From: Phoronis australis
Lineage: Eukaryota; Phoronida; Phoronidae
Direction: 5' to 3'
Length of the DNA stretch: 64,000 bases
NCBI GenBank assembly: GCA_002633005.1
Contig: NMRA01000004.1
Span: 1,189,066 to 1,253,065, forward strand
A program made the position numbers and the translations under genes. The notes under the pieces are model-generated. The model saw only the letters and a program-made list of their open reading frames with translations. It was not told where the DNA came from and did no database searches. Positions 1 through 13,513 of the stretch are shown one piece after another (position 1 is the first letter of the stretch; each line of letters opens with the position of its first letter).

Positions 1-853
1 CTCAAAAACACTGCTTTTGCATAAAGAGCTATCGGAAGTGGGACTTCATGAGGTTTATAACTCAAAGTTGCTTATATCAAAAGCAAAGTGACAATTTAAG
101 TTCTAGCAGCAATTTTGCGATTTCATCTGTGTCTTTTATAGCAGACGAAATGTGGTCATGTTACTGATACCGTTGGTTTGTTATCAATGTAACTTAAAGT
201 CCTTCTCTCGCACGCGTTGTTAACCCTTATTACATGGTTAGAAGATGTTATAAGGATCCAAGAAGTACCTACCCCATAACTAATACACGATCCGTACTCG
301 AAAACAGTTTAAATGAACGCGCCACTCAGGATTCGTACCCGAAGAAACACCGCCATTTTGAACTTGCCGCGAACCCGGAAGTACAATTCATTCAGGAACC
401 AAGGCCGAGAAAACGCCGTCAGTGCGACTGCAGCAGTGCCTGTACTGTTACTAGCCAGCAAACGGGGATAAAAAAATCGACAGCACGCCTTAATTTTGAT
501 AAAATCAAACTACGGACAATTTTATGGAATTTGCTGAAGAAATGTGGCGAATAAATTTTGACAGAAATTATTTTGCCAGACTCGGGACCGCAGCCTATCG
601 GACCCGGTGCGGATCGAGACCAGACACTGGCGAACGATAAATGCATGCAGTTGCAAGCTGTTTTTTCAAAGTAAAATGGTCAAATGATAAATGCTGCATA
701 TATTCAAGGGTAGTTTCAGATACTTGCATGAAATTACGGGCTGGTTCGTCCTGTGTAACACTGCTGCGGCAGACCTTAGTTAGCCTCAGTCACCAGCAAC
801 TAGTGATGACTATAGTCACAATACAGCTTGTTAGTAGGCCTATACAGGCGTGC

Positions 854-992
854 GTTCAGTAGACGCTAGGACCTACGCTAGGACCTAGCTAAAACCTAGT
901 CAAAGTCACGTGTTCTTATTCAAAATACACGGCGAAATCTCACGTATTCTCGCAAAGTCTTGCTTTTTAGCGAGGTCCTAGCGTTACTGAAC
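854..992. mobile_element. CTAGGACC MITE, copy 1
   Basis: Left end GTTCAGTAGACGCTAGGACC (with an internal duplication of ACGCTAGGACCT) and right end GAGGTCCTAGCGTTACTGAAC form terminal inverted repeats. Same family as 19640-19771. Confidence 0.65.
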
Positions 993-1969
993 GGGAGGCA
1001 GCTTTGCGCCAAGACTACCCTTAGGCCTAACTGGTTGCTGGCCACGAACACAAAAAACACGAAAATTGAACAAAGTTTCTTTTTTGTAGCAACGTTTGTC
1101 AAAACGTATCAACGTTAAATCTTCACAAATTACAAAGTAGCCTATTGAACATGCCTTTCAGTTCAGCAAAAGTTGACATTGTAGGTGCCGCCAGAAATGA
1201 GACGAAGTCCAACGGGAATTGTGACCACATTTATCACTTAATGAGTAACAACTGCGAGACTGAAATTTGGTGAACACTGCTAAATCGTGCAGAATAGTAA
1301 GTAAAGATATGTCTAACTAAATGTCACCGTAATTTGTTGGCGAAAACAATTTGCACAAAGTTTTAAACTCGTAACTCATCCCGCTGTCCTCCAATATGGC
1401 CGACGCGATCCAAACAGTACTGACCCAAATTTCGCCACAAAACTTGCAATAACTTTACAGTGCTTGCCCCGATTTTGATACTTTTTCGATTTTTACTGAG
1501 TAGAATGTACTACCTTTCCGATGATAGCAAAGTACTTTCTCAAAACGAGGAAAAAAATAAAACCGAAAAAAATAGGTTCGACCCATATTGGTTCCTAGGT
1601 TCGACCGGCCTACGTAAGGAACTAAACACCAATGCTATTTTAACATACTAAGTACGCGTAACATTCCAAAAAATCAACGACCACAAACTACAAACTATAA
1701 ATACACTATATATGCAAACGAATCACGATATATTACTAATAAAACAAAATAATGAAGACTTTTCGAGCAAGCCATAGCACATTCAGTTACAAGGAAAAAA
1801 TGGCGGCGTTCAGGACAAGTTCCTGAACTGATGCGCCGGAAATGTGGGTACGGAAATAACCGATGACAACCGGTAATCATACACTCAGATAGAAGGGTCA
1901 AATACTGTTAAAAAATCGCTTTTGGCAGAAAGGTGAAAAGAATATATAGAAAGGGTGTCGAAAATAAGA

Positions 1970-2205
1970 ATTTATGTAGTAAGTATTTTTGGATACTGGA
2001 ACCACAAGAAGGACTTTAAGTTTGTTTTTCCTGAATTTTTCTAAAAAGACACAGTCAATTGACACAATTAATGACAGACTGGTTAAAAGTAAAAACTTCA
2101 AATTCTTAACTCTTTCAGCTTTCATAAAATTATACTATCACTGAGTTAAAATCTATAGTTTTGTGACTAAATTCAGGCTTATTGATTGAGCCCTGCATAA
2201 CCTTA
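1970..2205. repeat. Same repeat family, reverse-oriented partial copy
   Basis: Ends GCATAACCTTAA at 2194-2205. The reverse complement shares TCATTAATTGTGTCA...TGTGTCTTTTTAGAAAAATT with the copies at 20 and 22.7 kb. Confidence 0.45.
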
Positions 2206-3118
2206 AATGTATAATTATCCTAACATTTAACAGCCAGCAAAACAGTCAGCAGTGGATATTGGTTTAGTCTTGTGACCCCCATATGCACTCATTTCACTCA
2301 ATAATACACATTTGCTGTGCTGTGAAAGTTCTTCAGGTTCAATCACAAGTAATTGCCAAAATCATTGTATTTTTCCAATTTTCAAATGTTTATGACATTT
2401 GTTAAAAGCACACATTCTCCCCGTGTGTCATTTGATGACGTGCATAAAGTAAAAAATATGCTAAAATAATGAAAAAGTTATTAATTTGAGAAATACGATA
2501 AAATGAAATTTCCTGTGCTACTGTGTTCTGAATTACATTTTTTTCATGTGGTTTTGTCTTCTTGTAAGGGTATCCAATAAAATAAGAAATGGCACTGTTA
2601 GTTATAAAAGACATCTTGACTATGCCACCTTGTGGCAGATGTTGGTAACAATCAGTTTAAAGCAAGTCCACAGGACTACATTAATCAAGTAGTGTTTTCA
2701 TGCAGCATTGGAGGATACTTGGAATTCGGTTGAGACATTTCATTACAGTTTATCATGTAAGAAGTGATTTTTTTGTTTAATCAGAGGCCAAACATTTACA
2801 GCTTCTACTCTGCTGTAGTGTGTTCATATTGTGAAGAAGCAATTGATTATTTCATACGGGATGGGCATTGGATTTTTGTAATTTTGTAAGCTTCTTTATT
2901 TTGTTTGAAAAAGTAACATTAGGCATAGAAAATAAGTGTGAAAAAGTTTAACTTGAAACATGAAAAAATGTCATGAGGTTCCATTACTAACATTTTGTTC
3001 ATCTCCATAGTCGATTTATTTTAAATATTTTTTATATAATTACCCTCTGAGTGGTTTATTCTGGCTTGTCTTACTGGACAGAAGTATATTATTTCTTAGA
3101 AAGAGTTGTCAGTGCCGT

Positions 3119-3478
3119 CCACACAGAGACTTGCCCTAGAACAAGTTACTTCTGGAGTGAGTTGTCGCTCATGTTTGGAGGCTGTGTGGACACTAGTTAA
3201 ACTAGTGCAACTCGTCCCACTTGTGACAACTTACTCCAGCTTATGGAGGTGGGCTAACTTGTTCTGGGGTGACTTGCGCCACTTCTAATATCGGTGTGGG
3301 ATCGCAAACCTGGGACAAGTCGGAAGTAATTATCAGCGCGGTTACATATAGACTGGTCCTCTTTTGTGCCCGGTATTTGCATTAGCTGTTCATTGCCATG
3401 CTCAGAGCACAACTTCAACTTTACCTTAGTGGGGTAAGTTGCACTAGTGCAAGTTATTCTAGGGTAGGTTGTGTGTGG
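3119..3478. mobile_element. MITE-like inverted-repeat element (about 360 bp)
   Basis: The left end CCACACAGAGACTTGCCCTA and the reverse complement of the right end (CCACACACAACCTACCCTAG) match, continuing into AGAAYAASTT. Internal AACTTACT / AAGTTACT motifs recur. No coding content. Confidence 0.6.
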
Positions 3479-4957
3479 AGGAGACTTCATACACAAACAG
3501 GATGTTGACTAACTAGGTCCAAATGTTCACCAAAATAAATGTTATTGATCTTGCAGTACCTAACTTGGTTCTGAGAATGGCGCTGTTTCTTAACACTGCT
3601 GACCTGTGCCATAGACAGTTTGATGCAAAATAGGGTAATTCCTGCATTTAAGCTGTCTAAATTAATTATCTATTCTTGAAACTTTGATCTTGATTGTTTT
3701 GAACATCCAAAATTATAATTTTTATGTATATCCCAAGTCTTTGAAGCCTTCTTTTTCAAAAACGACTTAAATTTGGTTCAAAATTGAATTACAGATTTTT
3801 TAAATTAAATAATAAGAACGATAATCTCATTGATTACAGGCTGTCACACACTTTTGTACCTCAAAAATAAAAGAGCTTATAAAACTTGTATGTTGAACCA
3901 CAAGAACCAACAAAGCCTGGCTTTAACTTTCGGCCTTGAACTAAGCCTCGTTTCTAACCTTGTAAGCAGCTAGAAGAATCATGGCCTGGGATTTTGAAAC
4001 GGTTTGAAGGCCTTGTGTGTCCTTTGAAGTAAGCAGTGTGGCCACCAAAGTTTTAGTGATAACGCTGACACCAGCAAAAATGACACTTGTAACCATTCAT
4101 AGTTCCTGCACTTTTGTGAAAATGCTACTGTTTAAACACGTTTGAGAGCGGGTTTCAGATAGGGCTCATTGAGATTTGTTGTTATGCTCTCCTTTTAGGT
4201 TGTTTTGTATGTCACCTTGATATTTTTATTACTGTTAGTTTCATATGACAACTACTTCATGGTTTAGAAGGTACCGGTAATACCTCTATTCCTCTCTGGT
4301 CTAGTAGACGGCCCAAGCAGCCCACCTCCCCTAGGTACACCCATTAGTCAATGGAAATACCTGAACACCAGATTTATTTTAGGTGGCAATTTCCATCTTG
4401 GCAAGGGGCGTGCATGATTACCATGTGGGCTTCAGTTGGCACACTTGTCAAAACATATGGTTAACTGGTCCTGACTTCTGATATGCATCCACACACACAC
4501 ACATACCCTCAACATACATTAAAAAGGGAAAGGCATTGTGGTCAGGTTGTGCTCAGACACTGCAGAATTCCCATTTATTTAGCCAGTGTTGTCAGTTGAA
4601 GACAGATTGACAGAAGTACTCTTGTTTTTATGATCCAGGGTTGTTGTCCTCCTGGCATAACTGTGTTGTTACCAAGGGTAACAGGTACTAACTATTAGGG
4701 TAAGTGCCTATAGCTTTATACCTGGTCTTGTGTTTATCACAAGTCTGAAATAATGGTCAAAGTCATTGGGATATGTTTTATAGTTGTGCACAAGGGAAGT
4801 TTTGTTTATTTTTTAATGAAGAGAATTTCAATATAGTCATTCTAATGTTGTTTTTTTTTGTTTGTGTGGGCCTTTGAAAGGTGTTACCTTTGGGCTGTAT
4901 GGTGTTGTACATTCGAGTTAAGTAGGAAGTTATTTTTTACTTTAATAGTATACTGTA

Positions 4958-5202
4958 GCCCGTTCCAACAAAACTGATTTAGCTAAGACAAATCTTAAAT
5001 TTTAGTAAATTTTAAAATAAAAGTTAGATTTGTCTCAAAACCAATTCAAGAAAGAGATCCTAAGTTTGACTTAAGTCTATGACCTACATTTTGTCTTAAT
5101 TTTGAATAACTTTCCAAATGTGGAAGTTTTAAAGTTTGTCAGTTAAGACAAATCTTAGACTTAAGTCAAAAATGAACTTAAGTCAGTTTCTTGGAACAGG
5201 GC
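4958..5202. mobile_element. MITE-like inverted-repeat element (about 245 bp)
   Basis: Left end GCCCGTTCCAACAAAACTGA and right end, reversed, GCCCTGTTCCAAGAAACTGA. Both arms continue with TTA-rich text and AAGACAAATCTTA. A single-end relative appears near 33281-33330. Confidence 0.65.
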
Positions 5203-6764
5203 CCTGTTCTGTCTTGAATTGAGTTAATTAGGATTAAAATGTTCCTAATTGCAGGTATGGGGATATCAATTAACAACCAAAGAGAACTTCTTTAAAACTT
5301 TTTTTACATTAATTGTTGTGGATGACTATGAACCTAACCGTTTTGGGCTGTGCTGTTTTTTCTGATAAACAGTCTTGCAGCCTTCAGTTTCATGTTATCA
5401 CAGTTGTGTGCGGTATTATTAAAGACAATTTGCTTCTTGTTGTGGTTTTTGAATAACATGTTGGGCTCCACAAGACCGACAACTGGATACCTCGATATTA
5501 GGTTTGTCTCACTGTGCCTTCAGTGACCCCTACTGGTCAGTTATCTTGCTGATATTTTATGAAGTCGTTTTTTGTGGGGGCTGTGTTTCTGTATCGATAT
5601 TTCTGATATCTCTTTGGATTGATTGCTTTCTTGTTATCTTGTACAGAGTTAGCAAGTAACTCCCAGGTCTCAAACGACTTGAAGTGAAATGATATTCTGA
5701 ATTGCAGTGTTTGACGACCCCGATGCCTGCTAACGAATTGTGCATATTTCTGTTTATTTTAAAACAATGTTTGGTGATATTCAGGTCAATTTACTTTCTT
5801 CCACGTTGTTGGCTTATTTATAATTTATTCATACACATTACAAAAACTTATGGTTTGGTTTCATCTCTGAAAGAAAAATCCTGACTAAATGCAGATATCG
5901 ATCCAGTCCATATCCAAGAGACATCATGACTATGAGTTTCAGGAAACTGAAACGTAAGGTGTCTATTTTGGCTACATTTTACAGTTTTCTCTTTGCATAA
6001 AAATTTAACCGAATTTCGGAAGCCAAACAGTTTGATTAAAAAAATCTACCAGTTTTAGTTCACGATATAAGTGAGTGTTTTATTGCTGTTAGGCCAATAC
6101 TTACATGCTAATGTGCTCTACTCTATATAATAAGACCTTAAATCAGGTTTTATGATAAACAAGCCTCTGGACTTGTACATTGTATAAGTGTATTGACGAA
6201 GCACAAGGTGACATGAAATTGGCCAATTTTTTGATGTCTTTCATTCTGGGCAAGACAAAAATGCACGAATGCTAACACTGAAGGTTTTATGGTTTTTAGT
6301 GTAGTGTCTGGACAAAACACAATTTGAATTTCAACTATCCTGCTTTTGTGCATTTGTTGTATTACCAGGGATATTTGTGGACTACGCCTTTGCACCAGTA
6401 ATGCTTAAAAATAAGAAGGTGCAAGTACATTGCAGCAGTGCGCCCCCCAAGGTGCACCTTCCAAAAACACAAGGTTCTAATCACCTTACAACCAGTCGGG
6501 TAAAACATATGAAGTAGTTATTTCAATTGCCCTTGGAGTTTCTGGTTTATATGTTACCACTTTAATTTCTCTAAGTCTGCTGGGCATAACATTTTTGATA
6601 AAAGGCACACTTTTTACCATCAGGTGCACCCAAAGAGAACTTACCTGGATTACAATTGCTATGAGTACTAGATATTATCCTGTCTCTGCAGAATGTCTAC
6701 TAGCCATTGTGGTATTAATACTCATAAAGTAATAGTAGTGAAATGGTGTCAACATTTTGCACAT

Positions 6765-6849
6765 AATGTATCGAATAAATAATAAATAATGTATCGAATA
6801 AATAATAAATAATGTATCGAATAAATAATAAATAATGTATCGAATAAAT
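6765..6849. repeat. 23-bp tandem repeat, 3.7 copies
   Basis: Unit AATGTATCGAATAAATAAT plus AAAT, identical between copies starting at 6765, 6788, 6811 and 6834 (last one partial). Confidence 0.95.
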
Positions 6850-7730
6850 GGAACCTTTTTTGTCCACATCCAAGATGACAAAAAATTACTTCATTTTACA
6901 TGATTTAATGTGCTGTCATGGACCAAAACATGGAAAAGGAGTGAGTATTTATAGCAATGTATGATTAGTTGTAGTAATTTTTATTTGACTAATCATATTT
7001 AAAATTAAAAAATTCAGCAAAATACATATACACGTAAATGAGCAAAAATTAGGATACAGTGGAAATATCTAGTTACTTATTTACAATGCACTCTTCAGTT
7101 GGAGGTACAAAAAAGTTGCATTAAATATATTATTATAAGTAAGTTACATAATATAAACAGTAACACGAAATTGAATCACACGTACTAAATAATTTTGTGT
7201 AGTCTTTTGTTAACTTTGAAGCCCTTGTCAGTTCTTTGTGTTGAACATTAAAGACAATTTTTCATATTTTAAACGGATTCTGCATGTTATTTCACTTCAG
7301 TGATAGCAGTCATCGCAAGTTCTTGTGGGGGGGGGACAAGACTGAGTGGCATTAGAGCTCCAGGAACTACCATTTGGTGTTTTTACAGCAATAGTCACGT
7401 GCAGGGGTCCCTGCATTTTGAGACCATGTTTTCTCCAGTGAGTATCTCACTGGTTCTCAAAATCCAGGATGCCTGTAAGCTGCTACTGCTGTTTTTCCCA
7501 GAAAAACATGTCTTAGATATTGGTATCAAATGTTCTTGCCTATTTATAATGTTTTTGATTTGGGGGCAGTCGTGGTGTCACTTCTTGTATAATTCTTAAG
7601 GTGAAATAAACAGTTAATAAAAGTATGAAATGTTTGTCCTAATTCCTATGACTAGATGTGCCAGTGTAGTATAAGCAAGGAGTGTGACACACTTGAACAT
7701 TTTCAGACCTTTAATAATTGCGATTGTAAC

Positions 7731-7776
7731 ACTGTTATTTTTATTGTTATTATTATTATTATTAATATTATTGTTA
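7731..7776. repeat. (TTA)n-like tract before candidate leader exon
   Basis: Imperfect TTA/TTG trinucleotide run, ending ten bases before the AG at 7785-7786. Confidence 0.85.
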
Positions 7777-7786
7777 TCTGTTGCAG

Positions 7787-7849
7787 ATCCCCTTTACCCC
7801 ACACCGATTGCTCCCCCTGGTGCCGCGTCACAAAGATAGACAGCTTCTG
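7787..7849 (+). other. Candidate non-coding 5' UTR exon of PCBP
   Basis: GTTGCAG ends at 7786 after a T/A-rich (TTA)n tract, and CTG|GTAAGA follows. The 63-nt block is clearly richer in GC than its surroundings and has no start codon. Spliced to 21366 it would put an in-frame TAG upstream of the PCBP ATG, as expected for a leader exon. No transcript evidence; a chance AG/GT pair is possible. Confidence 0.3.
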
Positions 7850-8004
7850 GTAAGACAATGTTGTTGATATGGCAAGCCTATACCTTTGTTGAGTACTGTC
7901 TTTATAAGCAGCTTCACTTTTGTACCTTCATATAGAAGACTTTTTGAGTGTCTCACATTACTGGCTAAAATGCTAACATTTTCTCTAGCACTTTGACTTG
8001 TGGT

Positions 8005-8830
8005 TGATCATGGTATTGATATCATTGTTTCGCTATCAATGTACCTTTCCTAAATCTACAAAAAGACACTGTCAGTTGTGACCCAATTAATGTTCGTTTG
8101 GTAAAAAGTCAGAATTCAAATTCTACAGACTTTGTTTTTCTAGAAATCATGTACTTTTACCTAAAAACTATAGTTTTGTAGGTGTTTGGCTAAGTACGTA
8201 AACTTGTCAGTGAGGTCCTAAATGACCTTAATGTAAAAGTTCGAGGTCTCAAAAATGCTGTTATTGTTTTCTAAAATATCATTTCACTTGATGCAACTAC
8301 CTCGTGAATACCATAAAAGTCCTATTGTAAAAGTGGAACATTTTCAAGACAATTCTTAAGTGTTTTGGAGAAGATTGCATAAAGCATAGTATCTGAAGTT
8401 TCATATGAAGTTTGCTAAATTTGGACGGTCTCTGGGGTCATACATAACCTTAAACGAAATTTATTCATGTTATTGATGCTGTTGCTTTGCGAGCAATGTA
8501 CCTGTCTTTTTTACTAAATTTTACTAAAATTACACGGTAAAGTTTCTTTAAGTTGGAAACAATATGGGGGAACAGTAAAATGTTGGTTTATCAAATTTTT
8601 AATAAGAGTTCACAAGAAGACAATTTTACTTGAGTATTTGAACACTTTATATGCATTAGTACGGCTGTCATCAACAAACACACGATGAAATCTTGAACAA
8701 TTTTGGCCATTATTTTTGTTCGAATTAAAAGACATTTGACCTTATTATAACCTTTCTGGGTTAAAATGTACAGTTTTGTAGATATTTGGCTGATTAAACA
8801 GACTTGTCGATATGGTCCTACGTAACCTTT
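8005..8830. repeat. Same repeat family, three half-copies head to head
   Basis: 8005-8240 is in reverse orientation, 8222-8456 forward, and 8461-8830 reverse, each bounded by ACATAACCTTAA / TAAGGTTA-like ends. Their middle parts match the copies at 20 and 22.7 kb. Confidence 0.5.
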
Positions 8831-10319
8831 AGTCTTTCTAGCTTCGCTAACCGGACATACCACAAAGTGTACTGGTATTGTTAGGTATCTCTAATGCCTG
8901 TTGAAAATAGTGAACTGGCCAGTTCTGTGATCCGCCAGCTGTCTTACAGACACTAACCCTCTGGACACATCTTGAAGTCTTAAGCCACACATGAGCACAC
9001 CTGTCTCCATGATCCATCACCTCCAATCGAGGAGGTTGCACTCGTGCAGCTGATCTGGTGACTTCTATTAACAGACTTCCGGCTACCAACTGATGTAACT
9101 CAACCTGCTCACTTAGATGTAATTCCTATCACTCAGTGATATATTACTCCTGACGTAAAACATAGTCCAGCCATAAATATAAATGTGTCAGAGTATAATC
9201 TCAGCTACCTGAAACATAGTGCCTGTACTAGAACCAAACAAATACTGCACTCATTACCAGTGGTTTCTTTTGAATTAGGTAAATTCTTGCACACCCATTA
9301 TGTCAGAATTCCTTAGGTAAGAGGTGGATACTTAAACATAGTGAAATATATATTAAGACCACCCCTAATAGCACATTTGTTTTGTAAGTCATTCAGCGGC
9401 CTGGCTACTTTTTGTTCACCGTGGTGGCTTTTATTCGCCATATGTAAATTCAGTTGTTGTTTTCTGTAGTTAATTGAAACTTCGTAATTCCTTTGTGAAA
9501 AATTTTACGCATTATTGTTTCCGTAGACATTCACTTTGCAAAACTTTTGAAGATTTTTAGGGTTGTACAAACTGTTAGAGTCTTAATTGAGGAGTACAGA
9601 CTACCAGAGCATGTGTGTACGCGTGATAAACTCGGCTAAGTTTAGAAATTTGTGACACTCGCACTGTATGTAGTGATGGGAATTCTAACAACGATGCCAT
9701 CCTGGAAATTTACTGTGGCGCATTTTTCTTAAACTGTTATGCAACTGAAGGCACAAAGAGAAGGTAAACCATAAATAATGAAAACAGGAACAGTTTTTAT
9801 TCGAGGGATTTACAATGTTGGAATATATCGACAACAGTTTGATAGTTGGTGAGCGTGGTTATTGGTGTGAGATTTGTTACAATATTTTTTCTCTGTTAGG
9901 CTTTGTATTATTGATATTCTTTACACATTAAGAGACCACGGAAATTAAACCATCGAGACTGAATACTGGAAAATATTGCAATTAAGAACAAGATAATGGT
10001 TGCTTCCTATCCGTGACATCTAGCTAACGAGAAATTTTTCCTGTTTGTTAAAGTCTTGCTGTCGTTACCACCTTTTTCAGGCTAAGTTAAATTTAGTACT
10101 TCATCGGCAGCTAAAATTGTGGCTTATTATAAAAGCTAATGGAGCGCGTTATAACCACGGAAACAGTAATGGTAATTTCGGGAAAAAAAATGACTGCCAA
10201 AATTAAACTCTTTGTTGTTCAAAAGTTTCTAACATTGTTGTGAATGCCTGCAGTTCTCCAAATATTGTCCCACTCGCTAGCTCCAGTGTATAACTTAAAA
10301 TGCTATAGCATGCACTGGA

Positions 10320-10800
10320 CACGGACGAAGGCGGTGCTAGTGACACTAATGGTGCTGAATAGTCTCAAACGTCACCATGCTGCGGATAGCACTGATAACA
10401 GCACTGATGATGCTGCCAACTATGAGGACAACGGCACCCATGGCGACCACAACTGCGGATGTTGACACCGCAATTGCCACCCATATTGATAAGTGCGATA
10501 AGATAAGCTGAAAAGCCAAGAGCACTAACAATGACAATGCAGCCCTTATCAAACAACAATGAAGGACCGGTAATGATACTGATGGCGGTGAAGCCATCGA
10601 CAATAACGCCAGCGGCACCTCTGTCAAAAGTGGTTACGACGCCACTTCCTGCGCCGTCAGTGTATTTCTTTGTCGACAAGAACTCTACCAATGACAGCAG
10701 CAGTGACTGTGATGATAATATCTACGGCGCCATCTACGGATTGTGACACGAACTATAACAAACACTACACCGATAATGAGGGCATAGTCTGAAGGCCATC
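10320..10800. repeat. Cryptic GAT/AAC/GCC triplet-rich tract
   Basis: Short triplets such as GAT, AAC, ACT, GCC and GGC recur in phase for some 450 bases and the tract is richer in GC than its flanks. Several frames stay open on both strands, but the peptides are low-complexity (Asp/Asn/Thr/Ser-rich) and no protein family is visible. Probably a decayed trinucleotide repeat. Confidence 0.4.
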
Positions 10801-11620
10801 GTCGCTGACGGCAATGACGGGGAACATGTTTGATTACGATCAGGTCTCGAAACTTACCTTGAATGAGAAATTGATATTGTTGCAAAGAAAAGTAGCAAGA
10901 CACAAGTAATGTAGACCTGAGCGAGATTTATTTGCAAACCAATTTTCTGAAAGATTCCTCCTGGGGTAATAAGGAGTTGTTTGGCAAAACAAAACTTTGA
11001 AAAATGGTCACCTCGGTATCATCTTTTGTGCGACTTCAACCAAAAACAATAGACTTTGAGGTTTCGCTCAGATTATACACTATACGTAAATTTCATGTGA
11101 ATCGATGAAGATCGATGACCTGTACCATGCATATAAATTCTTTTGCCAAAGTTTTGTTTTGAAAAAATAATGGCCCATGTGTGGGAACAGTGGCTAGAAG
11201 TAAACATTTATATGTATTGGATTAAACACCTGTTCGCTGATTAAAACAATGATTTTCCACAGGATCCTGGTTAAGGTTGGTTTATCCGTTCAAGATGGTG
11301 GTTACTTGTTTTCAGTATTTAGATGACAAATTAACTGAAAAGTACTAAAATCAAATAGATGTTGCAATGCCTTGCAGTTACCGACGAATAAAAATACAAA
11401 GTAGTAAAACTAAAATGACGAGCGTCGGTACTAAATATATTAAAATATCCCCACGTATCGAGCGATGCGCTCTTTGTCAAGGGTGTGCTACTAATATTGG
11501 ATAAAACGTACATAAAAGCTTGCATGGGTTACAATTGAGACGCCCACAAATGAAACTATGGCACATGCGTCTGTGTGTGAAATACTTGAGCAAAAATAGA
11601 GAGGTTTCGCTAATACGTGT

Positions 11621-11678
11621 AGGTGTACTTGTTCACGCGTAGGTGCACTTGTTCACGTGTGGGTGTACTTGTTCACAT
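11621..11678. repeat. 20-bp tandem repeat, 3 copies
   Basis: Unit AGGTGTACTTGTTCACGCGT with small changes, starting at 11621, 11641 and 11661. Confidence 0.9.
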
Positions 11679-13402
11679 GCGGTACTAGCCAAAAGTATTC
11701 AGACAAATCGACTGGGAATTCCCTGTCATGACGGCTGGACCGAAGTTTTGAATTTTCGTGTAGTCTTCCCTCATTATTGAGAATTAACAGGAAAGTTAGT
11801 AAGGTGATTAAGCCATTCTGTAATTAGAAATTTTGCTGCCATATTAGTTATTACCAGTTATTTTTGCTATTTACAACATGGCAATCGTGACAGGAAGGAT
11901 GGTATTTTGTCCGATTACTTTTGTCATGTACTGTACACACGCCCAAATTAGGAAGGTGCACAGCTAGGATTGCCACTGCCCGATGTGGAAATCACTGCTA
12001 GTGCCCCCTCTCCCCAGACACTACCAATGCCTCTCCCCCCACCCCCCCCCCNTTTTGGTGCAAGTTATTGATGCATGTTTTGGGGGTAGCTTTTATGGAT
12101 GCCTTGATCTTGTGTAGGTTTCAGGTATTCATTTCTGATCTAGAAGTGAAATGAGGGCAAAACAGTGGTATTTTCACAAAGTTCTGAATCTAAAATCAAA
12201 TTTTCACAACACACAAGTTAATTCAATTGAATTAACATTAGAAAACTTAAAAGTCAATTCCTGCAGTTATTTAGTGCAACATTATATCGCAGGTTAAAAC
12301 TGGTATAGATTAAACTTTACCCATCTACTCAACGTGTAGCAAAATAGTGCATGCAAAATCTAATGACGTTGTGTACATGAAAAAGGGGAATACCTTGCTC
12401 AAGTACATACACTATGTTTGTGAAACTACGCTAGTGATTTTTAAAGACGGTAATATTTCTGTTGTAGATGAGTGATTTAAGGGTTTGTGTTTCTAGGTAC
12501 AACGAAATTAAGCTTTTCTTATAAATATAGACTTTATATATATATATATAAATTCCATCTCATCGTACCTAATAAAAACACATGCAATGTATTTTCATAA
12601 ACCAACAATTGTAAGTTTGTTTAAAAGAATTATTTCAAACAAATGTTCTGTCTTTTATTTTGTCTTTTATTTTTGTCTTGCGTGTGCAATTTCCGTTGAA
12701 GTTGTGCTTTTATAAGGAGCTGCAATGATGGTATTCTGTCACCTAATGAACAGCTTGCACTGTTTTTTTTTATAGATAGTGTGTTGGTAAGTGCCCTTAA
12801 GGGAAACTCTGTGGCCTGATTAACTGATCAAAAAGAAGGCTGTTTGTTCTTGTTGGTTACAGCCAAGTCGTGCGCAGTGACCAATGAGTGTTACACCTTG
12901 ATCAGAATTGATAATAAATTGATTACAATCGCTGCTCAATGGCCCTTCACTTGTGCATTGGCATTGAACTACCGTTGCCCTGGAAACATTTTCCTGGCAG
13001 TATTGATTTTGTGTGAAATACACAAATTGCGTGATTTGACATCTCCTAATCCGGCAATCTCCTTTTAAGTCCTTAAGCCGATGTTCATAAGCTATCGAGC
13101 ACAATAACGAAGCTGGTCAGTCATGAGTTGCTAGTCACTGGGTGTCTTCAAATTCAGGCCACACAAGTAAGTTACAACTCTCTCATCCTCTGTTAGGCAT
13201 GGTCTTTCATTGTTTTTTTAGTTAAAGTGGTTAGCAATGGCCCTTCCTAAGGTTTATTTGTCTTCCTTCCATGCATAAGATTGCAGGTCTCCAGCTGGGT
13301 TTATTTTAAAACATTACATACTAGGATCACTATAATGATTGTCATCATGACAGGTTGTCTACTGTGTAGTGTGTGGGAGGACAGCCCTGCAGTAGCAGGA
13401 CT

Positions 13403-13513
13403 GGCAATAGTCTGATATAAAGTGCCCGTAGTTTGAGAACCAGTTTGATGATCATTATTTAGTGGGGAAAACTGGTTCTCAAAATTCGGGCATGTTATAT
13501 CAGACCATTACCA
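13403..13513. mobile_element. 111-bp MITE, copy 1
   Basis: Long terminal inverted repeats of about 42 bp (beginning GGCAATAGTCTGATATAA, reaching TTTGAGAACCAGTTT) form a near-perfect hairpin. Flanked by CAGGACT at 13396-13402 and 13514-13520. Same length as the copy at 36046. Confidence 0.75.

Larger units (their letters stand above)
1..7786. other. Upstream region without supportable genes
   Basis: AT-rich non-coding DNA. It holds MITE-like elements at 854-992, 3119-3478 and 4958-5202, an inverted copy of a repeat family near 1970-2205, a 23-bp tandem repeat at 6765-6849, a short (CA)n at about 4490 and a (TTA)n tract at 7731-7776. The open frames on both strands are short and show no family signature. 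No promoter is identifiable. Confidence 0.6.
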
